Assembly: GCA_023382655.1 (NCBI GenBank)
Contig: JAHDWK010000012.1
Location: 62,001-126,000 of the forward strand
Direction: 5' to 3'
Source: Anaerolineae bacterium
GTDB lineage: Bacteria; Chloroflexota; Anaerolineae; Promineifilales; Promineifilaceae
Length of the DNA: 64,000 nucleotides
The position numbers were made by a program, and so were the translations under genes. The first letter of the stretch is position 1. Every line of letters starts with the position of its first letter. The notes under the pieces were generated by a model. That model saw only the letters and a list, made by a program, of their open reading frames with translations. It did not search any database and had not been told where the DNA came from. Of the stretch, positions 41,185-49,450 are shown piece after piece.

Positions 41185-42768
41185 ATGAAGCGCTCACGGA
41201 TTACGGCCTACGTATTACGTTTTACGTTCTTCATTTTTTTTCTGACCGCCTGCGAACGGCCCGACCCGGAAGTAACCATTTTGTCCACGGGGGGTATGAC
41301 GGCCGTGCCCTCCACCCTCGCCGCCGTTACCTTCGACCAGATTGGCGTGGCTCCGCCGGAACCAGCCACTCCCATGGCCCCCTTGTCCGCTGCACCCGCA
41401 GTGGCGGCCCATACACCCACCCCAGACCCGCCCCGTTACGATCCACACAACATGGGCGGCCAACAGGCGCACACCATTAACCCTGGCGAAACGTTAGGCT
41501 ACATTTCTCAGCTTTATGGTGTGGCGCTGGAGGAAATTCTGGCGCTCAATGAAATGCAAGTCACCGACGTTTTGCAGGTGGGCCAGCAAATTCACATTCC
41601 CGGCCAGGAAAGCCAGGTAGGGCCATCCCTCAAGATCATTCCGGACAGCGAACTGCTGTTTGGCCCGGCGGCCAAAGGGTTTTATGTGCGGCAGGCAGCC
41701 GCGCCGTACAATGGCTATCTGCTGCGCTACAGTGAAGAGGTGGAAGGCAAACGACTGGAAGGCCCCGAAATTGTAGAACTGGTGGCCCATCGCCACAGCG
41801 TAAATCCGCGCCTGCTGCTGGCGTTGCTGGAATTCCGGGGAGGCTGGTTAACCCAACCAACGCTGCCCGAATCACAACAGCAATATCCGTTTGGCAAGAG
41901 CGGCGCCGCTCATGAAGGACTGTACCGGCAGTTGAGTTGGGCGGCTAATGAGCTGAACTGGGGATATTACGGCCGTGCCGAAGGCAACCTGCGCACCTTT
42001 ACCCTGCCCGACAACACCCGCATCACCTTCGCCGCCGACATCAACGACGCCACTGCCGGCGTGCAGCGCGTGTTGGGTGGCGCGGACACCATCACTTATG
42101 AAAACTGGCTGCACGATGTAGGGCCAGATGGCTTCTATGCCACCTATGAACGTCTGTTTGGCAACCCTTTTGCTCTGGCGGTGGAACCGGTCTGGCCGGC
42201 CACGCTGCTGCAACCGGCCTTGCAGTTGCCCTGGGCCAACGGTGAGACGTGGTACTTCACCGGCGGGCCACACGGCGGCTGGAACACCGGTTCTGCCTGG
42301 GCCGCACTGGATTTTGCCCCGGAAGCTGACGTGTTGGGTTGTTTTGATTCCGACGCCTGGGTGACAGCTATGAGCGACGGTATTGTTACCCGCAGCGGCT
42401 TTGGCACAGTGGTTATTGACCTGGACGGAGACAAATTTGCCGGGACGGGCTGGGCCATCACCTACATGCACGTGGCCGACCGCGACCGCATTCCCGTTGG
42501 GTCGCCGGTGCAAACGGGCGACCGGCTGGGGCACCCGTCCTGCGAAGGGGGCTTTTCGGATGGCACCCATGTGCATATTGCCCGGACGTACAACGGCCGT
42601 TGGGTCTCCGCTGATGGCGACCCCGCCCGCGGGGGCATTCCTTTTAATATGGGCGGCTGGGTTTCCCAGGGTGTCGGCCGCGAGTATGATGGTTTTTTGA
42701 TTCGCGGCGCCGTTAGCAAAGAAGCGTGCGCCTGCCGCGAGGAGAGTAATGCGATAACGTGGGAGTAA
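41185..42768 (+). CDS. LysM and M23 peptidase lipoprotein (cell-wall endopeptidase)
   Basis: A 527-residue exported protein. A lipoprotein signal (FFIFFLTAC) leads into a Pro/Ala-rich linker. Residues ~95-138 form a LysM domain (INPGETLGYISQLYGVALEE, VLQVGQQIHIPG), which binds peptidoglycan. The middle ~200 residues are unassigned and helical. The C-terminal M23 domain keeps zinc ligands in GSAWAALDF (Asp) and GTHVHIARTY (HxH), with YMHVADRD and GDRLGHPSCEG. It would hydrolyse peptidoglycan cross-links at the cell surface. It is the only gene on this strand between two minus-strand groups. Confidence 0.85.
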   Translation: MKRSRITAYVLRFTFFIFFLTACERPDPEVTILSTGGMTAVPSTLAAVTFDQIGVAPPEPATPMAPLSAAPAVAAHTPTPDPPRYDPHNMGGQQAHTINPGETLGYISQLYGVALEEILALNEMQVTDVLQVGQQIHIPGQESQVGPSLKIIPDSELLFGPAAKGFYVRQAAAPYNGYLLRYSEEVEGKRLEGPEIVELVAHRHSVNPRLLLALLEFRGGWLTQPTLPESQQQYPFGKSGAAHEGLYRQLSWAANELNWGYYGRAEGNLRTFTLPDNTRITFAADINDATAGVQRVLGGADTITYENWLHDVGPDGFYATYERLFGNPFALAVEPVWPATLLQPALQLPWANGETWYFTGGPHGGWNTGSAWAALDFAPEADVLGCFDSDAWVTAMSDGIVTRSGFGTVVIDLDGDKFAGTGWAITYMHVADRDRIPVGSPVQTGDRLGHPSCEGGFSDGTHVHIARTYNGRWVSADGDPARGGIPFNMGGWVSQGVGREYDGFLIRGAVSKEACACREESNAITWE

Positions 42769-42772
42769 TATG

Positions 42773-42803
42773 GCGAGCGGTGAGCGGCGAGCGGCGAGCG
42801 GTG
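42773..42803. repeat. GAGCGGCGAGCGG low-complexity repeat
   Basis: A short tandem of GGCGAGCGGTGAGCG units directly after the M23 gene stop. It is composed of 7-bp units (GCGAGCG) with small changes and probably arose by slippage. Confidence 0.6.
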
Positions 42804-42809
42804 AACCGA

Positions 42810-43157
42810 TTAGACGATTTGTTCGCCCCAGAGGACGACCAGCAGCCGGTTGAGCAGATAGACAACCAGAAGGGCGATTGCCAGAGACGGCCGTGCCACC
42901 CCCACCAACGCCGCCGCTGCCAACCCAAACAGCACCAATTCCACCAAAAAACGCCAGGGTTCCGCCAGCCGTCGTTTCGCTTTGGGGGCAATCAACAACC
43001 CCCACACCGTCGCGGCCAGCAGCGGTGCGCCAATACCCACGGCCACCCGAATCAGCCAACCACCAACCAGTTGAAAACCCCCATAAGCCAGCGCCGCCAG
43101 CATACAGAGTTCTAACACAAACCGTACTGTCATATTGATTATGCGCAATGAAGCCAT
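42810..43157 (-). CDS. YrdB-type (DUF2568) membrane protein
   Basis: About 115 residues with four hydrophobic helices (FVLELCMLAALAYGGFQLVG, IRVAVGIGAPLLAATVWGLL, RFLVELVLFGLAAAALVGV, ALLVVYLLNRLLVVLW). FVLELC, VWGLLIAPKA and the central FLVELVLF match the YrdB/DUF2568 pattern of small membrane proteins. I chose the ATG at 43157; a second at 43133 is possible. It lies downstream of the TetR gene on the same strand after a hairpin. The function is unknown. Confidence 0.75.
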   Translation of the reverse strand: MASLRIINMTVRFVLELCMLAALAYGGFQLVGGWLIRVAVGIGAPLLAATVWGLLIAPKAKRRLAEPWRFLVELVLFGLAAAALVGVARPSLAIALLVVYLLNRLLVVLWGEQIV

Positions 43158-43174
43158 CTGATACCTTTGTATGG

Positions 43175-43237
43175 AGTGCCCGACACGGGGCACGAGGAGC
43201 TGGTCATCCATAGCTGTTCCGCCCCGTGCCGGGCACT
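43175..43237. repeat. 17-bp inverted repeat after the TetR gene
   Basis: AGTGCCCGACACGGGGC (43175-43191) pairs with GCCCCGTGCCGGGCACT (43221-43237) with one mismatch. The right arm reaches the TetR stop codon. REP-like element, possibly limiting transcription into the YrdB gene. Confidence 0.75.
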
Positions 43238-43802
43238 ACTCATGTGTGACACCATCGAGATAAGCTGCCACCAGCCGCCGAAAACTTTCGTTCTGCGCCA
43301 GTGACATGCGGAACCCCTCGGCCGTTTCCAGCGAGGTGAAGCCATGCAGCACCGCCCGGAAACCGCGAATGGCGTGCAGGGCGTCATCCCCTGTCAGCCC
43401 GACCGTGGCCCAGACCAGCAGCAGCATTTGTACCAATTCCTGCGCCAATGCCCCCAGTTCGGCGTCGTCCGGTTCGGGGGCGCGGATGGTCAACGGGTAG
43501 ATACCGGGGTGGGCCAGGGCAAATTGGCGGTAGGCGTGGGCCATGGCTTCCAGCGACGGCCGTGCCACCAACCCTGCCGTCGCCCCTCGTAATTCCGCCA
43601 ACAGCCGCCGCACCCCGGCTACGGTCATGCCCCGCTGCAAATCTTCCAGGCTGGCCACATGGTTGTAGAGCGAAGGGACCCGAATATCGAGTGAATCGGC
43701 CAGGGCAGTGAGGGAAACGGCCGTGACACTGCCGGCCTCATCTGCCATCTGCACTGCCTGGTTAATGACCAGTTCCCGGTTAAGCCACCTGCGCTTGCCC
43801 AT
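43236..43802 (-). CDS. TetR/AcrR-family regulator
   Basis: A 188-residue repressor. The N-terminal helix-turn-helix spans residues ~10-55 (VINQAVQMADEAG, VSLTALADSLDIRVPSLYNH). The helical C-terminal domain (YRQFALAHPGIYPLT; RGFRAVLHGFTSLE) matches the TetR_C_33/WHG subgroup. The gene starts inside the end of the MBL-hydrolase gene (23-nt overlap), so the two form an operon that starts at the promoter near 44530. A TAGTTTATAAACTA palindrome overlaps that promoter's -10 box and is the expected binding site, giving autorepression of the pair. Confidence 0.85.
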   Translation of the reverse strand: MGKRRWLNRELVINQAVQMADEAGSVTAVSLTALADSLDIRVPSLYNHVASLEDLQRGMTVAGVRRLLAELRGATAGLVARPSLEAMAHAYRQFALAHPGIYPLTIRAPEPDDAELGALAQELVQMLLLVWATVGLTGDDALHAIRGFRAVLHGFTSLETAEGFRMSLAQNESFRRLVAAYLDGVTHE

Positions 43803-44496
43803 GCATCTTTGCCTCCGCCACCCGAATAGCGGCGTCCATCATTGCCAGGGGGTTTTCCAACACGGGGCCGTGCCCCACCGCCAGCCGGGTCGGGTTCAGG
43901 GTGCGTAAGGCCACGGCCGTGTCCAATGCCGTTGGTAAATGCCAGGTAGCCATCGCCGGAAAGGGAAACGACCAGCGCATAATCCCGGCCACGGCCGTGC
44001 CGCCCTGCGTCTGAAAGGCATCTCCGGCCATCAACGTGCCGTCCCGTTCATCATAAAAGGCAATCTGATCCGGCGTGTGTCCCGGCGCAGCCACCACACG
44101 CAGGGAACCGACCATATCGCCTGCTTGCAACATCCGGGTGGCCTGGGTGGCGCGGTGCACAAAGCTACCACGCAGTTTGGCTGGCGGCTCACCGGGTTGT
44201 AAGTCGCGCTGTCCTTGCAGGAACACGGCCGTGCGCCCCGCCAAAGCGACCTCTACTCCAGGTAGTAACCCGCTCACCTCATCCAGCGAACCGGCGTGGT
44301 CGCCATGCGCATGGGTCAGCGTCACCCGTGTAATGGGTTGGCCGATGGTTTGCGCCGCCTGCACAATCCCCTTGCCGCTGCCGCGCAAACCTGTGTCAAT
44401 CAACGTCAGGCCGCCCGCCTCACCTACCAGGTAACAGTTAAACATGCCCATTCGGGTCAACTGCCACAGGTTACGGCCGTGTTGTGTTACTTTCAT
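43780..44496 (-). CDS. Metallo-beta-lactamase-fold hydrolase
   Basis: A 238-residue hydrolase. THAHGDHAGS is the HxHxDH zinc motif, with further ligands in APGHTPDQ (His), MAGDAF (Asp) and VGHGPV (His). N-terminal NCYLVGEAGGLTLIDTG is typical of glyoxalase-II and lactonase-like MBL proteins. It has no leader and acts in the cytosol. It is the first gene of the promoter-operon with the TetR regulator, so its substrate or product is probably the regulator's ligand. The substrate class is open (thioester, lactone or beta-lactam). Confidence 0.87.
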   Translation of the reverse strand: MKVTQHGRNLWQLTRMGMFNCYLVGEAGGLTLIDTGLRGSGKGIVQAAQTIGQPITRVTLTHAHGDHAGSLDEVSGLLPGVEVALAGRTAVFLQGQRDLQPGEPPAKLRGSFVHRATQATRMLQAGDMVGSLRVVAAPGHTPDQIAFYDERDGTLMAGDAFQTQGGTAVAGIMRWSFPFPAMATWHLPTALDTAVALRTLNPTRLAVGHGPVLENPLAMMDAAIRVAEAKMHGQAQVA

Positions 44497-44528
44497 CGTT
44501 TGTGTTCTCCTTGATTTACTAATGCATA

Positions 44529-44560
44529 TAGTTTATAAACTAATATAATTAGTTTGTCAA
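44529..44560 (-). promoter_or_regulatory. Sigma-70-type promoter with overlapping TetR operator
   Basis: On the minus strand TTGACA (44555-44560), a 17-nt spacer and TATAAA (44532-44537) form a near-consensus promoter for the MBL-tetR pair. The perfect palindrome TAGTTTATAAACTA (44529-44542) covers the -10 box, and half-site AACTAAT repeats in the spacer. The start codon is 33 nt downstream of the palindrome. Confidence 0.8.
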
Positions 44561-44646
44561 GGATAGGAATCTTTATTGGGGGATTGAATCAGTCAATCAT
44601 CAGCGTTACCCTGGCTTGTTCACTGATTTGGCTCACCCCCAGCCCA

Positions 44647-44835
44647 TCACCCATCATAATCATAGCGAAACAACTCATTCACCAGGAAACTTTTCACCTC
44701 TGGCTGATTGGTAAAATCGCGGTAAAAGTCGGTGCGGGTATAGATGTACTTTTGCACGGCCGTACCCTCACCACCACCGTCACGAAAGTTGAAAGCCCGG
44801 CGTTCTATGGTTTTTCCATGCCCATCAGTCAGCCT
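44647..44835 (-). pseudogene. C-terminal remnant of an unidentified protein
   Basis: A 62-codon minus-strand frame without a start codon but with protein-like composition (TIERRAFNFRDGGGEGTAV, KYIYTRTDFYRDF, VKSFLVNELFRYDYDG) and a stop at 44647-44649. It also contains an ACGGCCGT octamer read in frame as TAV. The missing N-terminus and the lack of a ribosome site suggest a decayed gene. The family is not recognised. Confidence 0.35.
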
Positions 44836-44864
44836 TCACCACCTGACTGAATGGGAGAAAAATC

Positions 44865-45740
44865 ATGATAGATCGCACCCGCAACTTATCCACAGTACAA
44901 AAGACAGCGTTAGGGCTGACGGCCGTACTGACCACATTTTGTGTGATGTGCTGCGGCTGCGTCGGCTTGATCGCTCTTTTGCCCTCAGACGAAAACCAAG
45001 CCGTCGCACAAGTCACCAGTGAAATCATAGAAGTCGAAACGGTATCTGAAAGCGTTCAGCGTGAATCAGCAAGCGAATCCGCACCAGAGCCAGGCAATAC
45101 CCCGCCACCTCCCACTAATATCCCGTCAATCCCAACCCATTCACCGGAACCAACCAGTACACCCCGCCCCACCAACACCGCCAGACCATCTCCAACCCTC
45201 ACAAGTGAACCAGAAACAGGACAAACCATCCTGGTCAGTGGTGCGGAAGTGGCCGGCGATTCAGCCACCGGGGAATCAGCCACCGGCGACTTTGCCGCCG
45301 TCACCCGCATCATAGACGGCGACACCATCGAAGTGGACATCAACGGCCAGACCTACCGCGTCCGTTACATCGGTATGGACACACCAGAAAGGGGTGATCC
45401 CTACTTTGACGAAGCCACCGAAGCCAACCGCCAACTTGTCGAAGGCCAAATCGTTACCCTGGTCAAAGATGTGTCCGAAACCGACAGATACGGCCGTTTA
45501 CTGCGTTACCTCTATCTGTCAGACGGCACATTCATCAATGCCGAACTGGTCAAACAAAGCTATGCTCTCGTCGCCACCTTCCCGCCCGATGTCAGACACC
45601 AGGAACTATTTGTCCAGCTACAGCAAGAAGCCCGCGATGCCGGTTCAGGCTTGTGGGGTCAGGCAGTGGCAACCCTACCCCCGGCCAGCCAGACGCCCCA
45701 ACCCTCACCGCCGTCCGCGTCCAACTGTGATCCCTCCTAA
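44865..45740 (+). CDS. Thermonuclease-family (SNase) secreted nuclease, C-terminally frameshifted
   Basis: A 291-residue product. One N-terminal hydrophobic segment (residues ~15-42) leads into a Pro/Thr/Ser-rich linker (~55-120) and the SNase domain (residues ~145-270). RIIDGDTIEVDI, RYIGMDTPE and DRYGRLLRY provide the catalytic Asp, Arg, Glu and Arg. It would degrade extracellular nucleic acids or act near the membrane. The frame stops at TAA in CDPS; reading the next frame continues as an excalibur calcium-binding tail (PTVCIP, DLDCGQI, DPHGFDRDNDGIG) of the kind that normally follows this domain. A single extra A near 45739 explains the truncation. The nuclease domain is complete. Confidence 0.8.
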   Translation: MIDRTRNLSTVQKTALGLTAVLTTFCVMCCGCVGLIALLPSDENQAVAQVTSEIIEVETVSESVQRESASESAPEPGNTPPPPTNIPSIPTHSPEPTSTPRPTNTARPSPTLTSEPETGQTILVSGAEVAGDSATGESATGDFAAVTRIIDGDTIEVDINGQTYRVRYIGMDTPERGDPYFDEATEANRQLVEGQIVTLVKDVSETDRYGRLLRYLYLSDGTFINAELVKQSYALVATFPPDVRHQELFVQLQQEARDAGSGLWGQAVATLPPASQTPQPSPPSASNCDPS

Positions 45741-45866
45741 TCCCACCGTTTGCATCCCGCCATCACCACCCGACCTGGATTGTGGGCAAATTTCCCACCG
45801 AAACTTTACCGTCCTGGAACCAGACCCACACGGCTTTGATCGCGATAACGACGGGATAGGTTGGTT
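45726..45866 (+). repeat. Excalibur-tail segment, copy 1 (out of frame)
   Basis: Encodes, in the +1 frame after the nuclease stop, the Cys- and Asp-rich excalibur tail (DLDCGQI, DPHGFDRDNDGIG). The expected terminal CE is lost after 45866, where the sequence changes. Copy 2 at 47774-47919 is about 85-90% identical and lies beyond the HxlR and methyltransferase genes. The rest of the gap to 46034 shows no gene. Confidence 0.75.
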
Positions 45867-46034
45867 AAAGTTGAAAGTAAACGGCCGTAACGCTGGTAAT
45901 GATCATCCCACCTGAAGCCTAACTTATCCAGGTAACACACAATTCTACCGGGTTCTTGAGCCACCTCTTTCACCAGTTCATCTAATTGATGTTGCCCCCA
46001 CTTATTTTGCACTGGTTGGGTATAACTGCCGCAT

Positions 46035-46763
46035 TCAGGATGAATCTCCCGCCGCCGCTGAAAAGGCGGCCGATATTTCAGCCATCGCCGCATGGACGGC
46101 AGGGACACTGGGGCTATAGGTAAACCAGCCGGGAAAGGCCCGCGTGAATGCCGGAATAGCATCTATTTCAATCCGCCCTGCCTTTAGAGCATCGGAAAAA
46201 CGGATGCGCCCCAACCACACCTGATAGAATATGGTCAGCTCGGCCGTTACCAGCACGTCAGTCTCGAAGCCCGGATGTGTCAGGCAGATAGACACATCTT
46301 CTTTGGTCAAAATAAGCCATAAGAGCTTACCCCCGGTTCCCTTGAAATCAAACTGGACAACGACTCGTTGATCTGGAAGCTGATCAACACAGACCCGGCC
46401 GCGCATCCACCACAATAACAAAACAGGATCCAGGTCGTCAGGCTCTGGTTCGCTGAACCCCCAGCGGGCCCCCCATACCAGCAAGGCTTCGATGACCGCC
46501 TGAAGTTGTTGCCCGGCTTGGGTAAGCCGGTATTCGGTATAATAACGGCCGTTTTTCTTTTTCAGCTTCTCGACAATTCCTGCCTGCTGTAACCGGCGCA
46601 GCCTATCGGCCAGCAGAGCACGCGAAATGCCGGGCAACCCACGTTCCAGGTCGTTAAAGTGGCAGCAGCCGCATAACAAGTCACGTACAATCAACAGCGT
46701 CCACCTATCCCCCAAAATTTCGGCTGCTTTAGCTACCGGACAATATTGACCATATTTGAGCAT
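46035..46763 (-). CDS. HxlR-family winged-helix regulator with C-terminal SCP2-like domain
   Basis: About 242 residues. The HxlR winged helix is at residues ~8-95: CPVAKAAEILGDRWTLLIVRDLL, F.DLERGLPGISRALLADRLRRL and YRLTQAG. The C-terminal half (VVVQFDFKGTGGKLLWLIL; FYQVWLGRIRFSDALKAGRIE) resembles the SCP2 sterol-carrier fold found in some HxlR proteins, which probably binds a hydrophobic effector. It is divergent from the methyltransferase gene, whose expression it likely controls. The ATG at 46763 has AGGAG upstream; a TTG one codon earlier is possible. Confidence 0.83.
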   Translation of the reverse strand: MLKYGQYCPVAKAAEILGDRWTLLIVRDLLCGCCHFNDLERGLPGISRALLADRLRRLQQAGIVEKLKKKNGRYYTEYRLTQAGQQLQAVIEALLVWGARWGFSEPEPDDLDPVLLLWWMRGRVCVDQLPDQRVVVQFDFKGTGGKLLWLILTKEDVSICLTHPGFETDVLVTAELTIFYQVWLGRIRFSDALKAGRIEIDAIPAFTRAFPGWFTYSPSVPAVHAAMAEISAAFSAAAGDSS

Positions 46764-46909
46764 CAACCATCTCCTGTTCTACCTTATATCCTAACACCAG
46801 GTATCCACAAGTTCAATTTATGAACTAGACCTTCAGGGATTATCTATCCTACTCTCTTCAGGCAAAAGATACAGGTACATGATGAACGATATAAGAGTAA
46901 CCGTAATCG

Positions 46910-46927
46910 GTCTAACATGTATTAGAC
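46910..46927. promoter_or_regulatory. GTCTAA-N6-TTAGAC dyad in a divergent promoter region
   Basis: GTCTAACATGTATTAGAC has 6-bp complementary ends around a 6-nt centre, 22 nt before the methyltransferase start. It lies in the shared control region of the HxlR and methyltransferase genes and is a candidate HxlR operator. Confidence 0.5.
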
Positions 46928-46949
46928 GGTGCGGAAAGGAGAACACGAC

Positions 46950-47753
46950 TTGAGCGAACCAACACTACAAGCACAGATCGATGCGGCCAACGCATACGAA
47001 GGGTTATTCGTGCCCGCGCTCTTCGGCCAATGGGCTACAAAAGTCGCGGACGCCGCGCAAATCCAGCCTGGTCAACGAGTGCTGGATGTGGCCTGCGGTA
47101 CGGGGATTCTGGCGCGTGAAGTTGCCTTGCGAACAGGCTCTAACGGCCGTGTCGCGGGAATAGACCCCAGCCCAGGAATGCTCACTGTTGCTAAGCAGCT
47201 CGCACCGGCCGTAGAATGGCGAGAGGGAGTCGCCGAGTCACTCCCGTTTCCTGATCAATCTTTCGACGCGGTGGTGAGTCAGTTTGGCCTCATGTTTTTC
47301 ACAGACAAACATCAAGCTCTGCGCGAGATGATGCGAGTCTTGGCTCCCGGAGGACGTTTGGTCATCGCGGTCTGGGATTCTCTGGATAGTATCCCTGCTT
47401 ATGCCTCTGAAGTGGTGCTGTTAGAACAAACCGCCGGTCAGCAGGCGGCCGACGCCCTGCGTGCACCATTCGTACTTGGTAGTTGGGAGGTTCTGGCAAC
47501 GTTGTTTGCAGAAGCCGGCGTGACCTCAGCCGAAATCACCACCCATCACGGCGCGGCGAAGTTTCCCGGCATTCAGACTATGGTCGAAGCCGACCTGAGA
47601 GGCTGGTTGCCGGTGATGGGAGTTAGCCTGGCAGAGGATCAGATTGGCCGCATCTTGCAAGAAGCGGAACTTGCTCTCAGCTCCTATGCTACCGTGGAGG
47701 GCCAGGTTACGTTCCATTTATCGGCGCATCTCGTCACGGCAAAGAAATTTTAG
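46950..47753 (+). CDS. Class I SAM-dependent methyltransferase (UbiE-like)
   Basis: A 267-residue enzyme. Motif I VLDVACGTGILAREVA, the acidic motif II VAGIDPSPGML, SLPFPDQSFDAVVSQFGL and the post-motif FTDKHQALREMMRVLAPGG identify the Methyltransf_11/UbiE group acting on small molecules. I chose TTG at 46950 because AAGGAG lies 8 nt upstream; the alternative GTG has no ribosome site. It is divergent from the HxlR-SCP2 regulator. Both genes lie between two copies of a nuclease tail, which suggests that they arrived together as one insertion. The acceptor is unknown. Confidence 0.85.
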   Translation: MSEPTLQAQIDAANAYEGLFVPALFGQWATKVADAAQIQPGQRVLDVACGTGILAREVALRTGSNGRVAGIDPSPGMLTVAKQLAPAVEWREGVAESLPFPDQSFDAVVSQFGLMFFTDKHQALREMMRVLAPGGRLVIAVWDSLDSIPAYASEVVLLEQTAGQQAADALRAPFVLGSWEVLATLFAEAGVTSAEITTHHGAAKFPGIQTMVEADLRGWLPVMGVSLAEDQIGRILQEAELALSSYATVEGQVTFHLSAHLVTAKKF

Positions 47754-47773
47754 CATGTTGTGAGGGGCGTTCC

Positions 47774-47919
47774 TGTGATCCCTCCTATCCCGCTGTCTGC
47801 ATCCCCCACCGCCGCCAGACCTGGATTGTGGGCAACTTCCCCACCGAAACTTCACCGTCCTGGAACCAGACCCACACGGCTTTGACCGCGATAACGACGG
47901 TATTGGCTGCGAAACCTGA
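47774..47919 (+). pseudogene. Excalibur-tail remnant, copy 2
   Basis: A headless copy of the nuclease excalibur tail. Nucleotides encode CDPSYPAVCIP, then after a 1-nt loss DLDCGQLPHRNFTVLEP, DPHGFDRDNDGIG and the proper ending CET-stop at 47917-47919. No nuclease domain precedes it. Together with copy 1 it brackets 1.9 kb carrying the HxlR and methyltransferase genes. Confidence 0.7.
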
Positions 47920-48017
47920 GAGCCAATCGGCGTTGACCTGGCAAACAAGAAGTTGTTACAATCGCGGCAATTACCCGTGTGGTGACAACAACTATCTTAA
48001 CTTTCTCAGGTGATGGT

Positions 48018-48512
48018 ATGGCTTCACTTAAAAACAGATATGACCAGATTGACGCGACGCTCACCAAATGGATGGCCAGGAACGGCATTCGCCTGCTGCG
48101 TTTTAGCCTGGGGGTGGTCTTTTTCTGGTTTGGCTTCCTCAAGTTTTTCCCCGGCCTCAGCCCGGCGCAATCGTTAGCCGGGGACACGATGTCGGCGTTG
48201 TCGTTTGGCGTGCTTAGCCCGGACACGGCCGTGATCATCCTCGCCATCTGGGAATGTCTGATCGGCCTGGGCCTCATCACCGGCTACTTCCTGCGCGTCA
48301 CCCTGGCGCTGCTCTGGTTGCAGATGATTGGCACCGTCACCCCTCTCTTTCTCTACCCCGAACTGTGCTTCACGGTCATCCCTATCGCCCCCACACTGGA
48401 AGGCCAATACATCATCAAAAACATGGTGCTAATTGCCGCCGGTATCGTCATCGGCGCTACGGTGCGCGGTGGCCGCCTGACGGCCGAGCCGGTAGATGAG
48501 GATGCAGCCTGA
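48018..48512 (+). CDS. DoxX-like membrane protein
   Basis: A 164-residue membrane protein with four hydrophobic helices: LLRFSLGVVFFWFGFLKFFPG, AVIILAIWECLIGLGLITGYF, LRVTLALLWLQMIGTVTPLF and IIKNMVLIAAGIVIGATV. FLKFFPGLSPA and the spacing of WECLIGLGL match the DoxX family, whose members associate with redox or sulfur metabolism and oxidative-stress complexes. The start at 48018 is supported by AGGTGAT. The role in this organism is unknown. It is followed by an inverted repeat and pyrF. Confidence 0.75.
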   Translation: MASLKNRYDQIDATLTKWMARNGIRLLRFSLGVVFFWFGFLKFFPGLSPAQSLAGDTMSALSFGVLSPDTAVIILAIWECLIGLGLITGYFLRVTLALLWLQMIGTVTPLFLYPELCFTVIPIAPTLEGQYIIKNMVLIAAGIVIGATVRGGRLTAEPVDEDAA

Positions 48513-48528
48513 CGGCCGTGACACCTCC

Positions 48529-48582
48529 GGTTCGTAGTAACGGCTTCAGCCGGTCTGCCCGCTCAAGCGGTTACTACGAACC
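48529..48582. repeat. GTTCGTAGTAAC inverted repeat, copy 2
   Basis: Arms GGTTCGTAGTAAC (48529-48541) and GTTACTACGAACC (48570-48582) are perfect complements. The loop CGGCTTCAGCCG..CGCTCAAGCGG also folds. It shares arm and loop sequence with 10877-10936 in an unrelated operon, so this is a dispersed family. Confidence 0.8.
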
Positions 48583-48631
48583 AGCTTGCTACCACGTGCC
48601 CCATCCTGCCCAATCCAGTACAATCGGCCCT

Positions 48632-49450
48632 ATGACCTACTTAGAAAAACTCAAATCCATCCAAGACCAAAACAATTCCTGGCTTTGCGTGGGGCTAGAC
48701 CCTGACCCCCAAAAGCTGCGCGTGGACTGGCTGAAATGGGACGAGCCGGTGCTGCCCTTTAACAAGGCCATCATAGACGCCACCACCGACCTGGTATGCG
48801 CCTACAAACCCAACTTCGGCTTTTACCTGCAATGGGGCGCGGCGGGCATCATTGCCCTGGAACGCACCATCGCCTACATTCCCCGCCACATCCCCATCAT
48901 CATAGATTGCAAAACGGGGGACATGGGCCACACTCAGGCGGCCTGGGCCGCGGGGCTGTTTGACGAATGGGGCGTGGACGCGGTGACGGTGAATCCCTAT
49001 CTGGGCGCGGAAACGGTGCTGTCCATGATTGGCAGCCGCTCGGACAAAGCCGTCTACATCCTGTCGCGTACCTCCAACCGCAGCGCCACCGATTTTCAGG
49101 GCGACTTGCGGCAGGGTGAAGGGATGGCAGCCACTGTGCTGCGCCAGAGCCAGCAGTGGCCCACCGCCGGGCACAAAGGGTATGTGGTCGGCGCTACCTA
49201 CCCGGAAGAGTTAGCCATTGCCCGGCAGCTTGCCCCGGAAGCCAACTTTTTGATTCCCGGCATTGGGGCGCAGGGAGGGGATTTAGCGACGGCCGTCACC
49301 CACGGCCCTGACCCCATCGCCGGCCCCGTCATCAGCTCCAGCCGGGGCATCCTCTACGCCGGCGCTGGCCCCGACTTCGCCGACAAAGCACGGGCAGCGG
49401 CATTGATGCTGCGGGATGAGATCAATGCGCTGCGTAGCAGCGTGGGTTAG
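48632..49450 (+). CDS. pyrF: Orotidine-5'-phosphate decarboxylase
   Basis: A 272-residue TIM-barrel enzyme that converts OMP to UMP, the last step of UMP synthesis. It belongs to the larger type-2 PyrF group: WLCVGLDPDP at the N-terminus, YKPNFGFY, and the catalytic IIIDCKTGDMG (DxKxxD). The phosphate-binding end is VISSSRGILYAG. The ATG at 48632 starts family homology; the frame upstream reads through the inverted repeat. No other pyr gene is near. The stop codon lies within the first arm of a hairpin (49449-49480). Confidence 0.92.
   Translation: MTYLEKLKSIQDQNNSWLCVGLDPDPQKLRVDWLKWDEPVLPFNKAIIDATTDLVCAYKPNFGFYLQWGAAGIIALERTIAYIPRHIPIIIDCKTGDMGHTQAAWAAGLFDEWGVDAVTVNPYLGAETVLSMIGSRSDKAVYILSRTSNRSATDFQGDLRQGEGMAATVLRQSQQWPTAGHKGYVVGATYPEELAIARQLAPEANFLIPGIGAQGGDLATAVTHGPDPIAGPVISSSRGILYAGAGPDFADKARAAALMLRDEINALRSSVG

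Larger units (their letters stand above)
44497..44864. other. 368-bp gap: promoter, then gene remnant
   Basis: Holds the MBL-tetR promoter/operator at 44529-44560 and the minus-strand coding remnant 44647-44835. The last 26 bp before 44865 contain the AGGGAGAAA-type ribosome site of the nuclease gene. Nothing else is recognised. Confidence 0.5.

Noticed and set aside
41872..43059. 395-codon open frame on the minus strand
   Set aside because: Lies antisense to the LysM-M23 gene and YrdB region, has His/Gly/Arg-rich composition and no domain; a shadow of GC-rich coding DNA.
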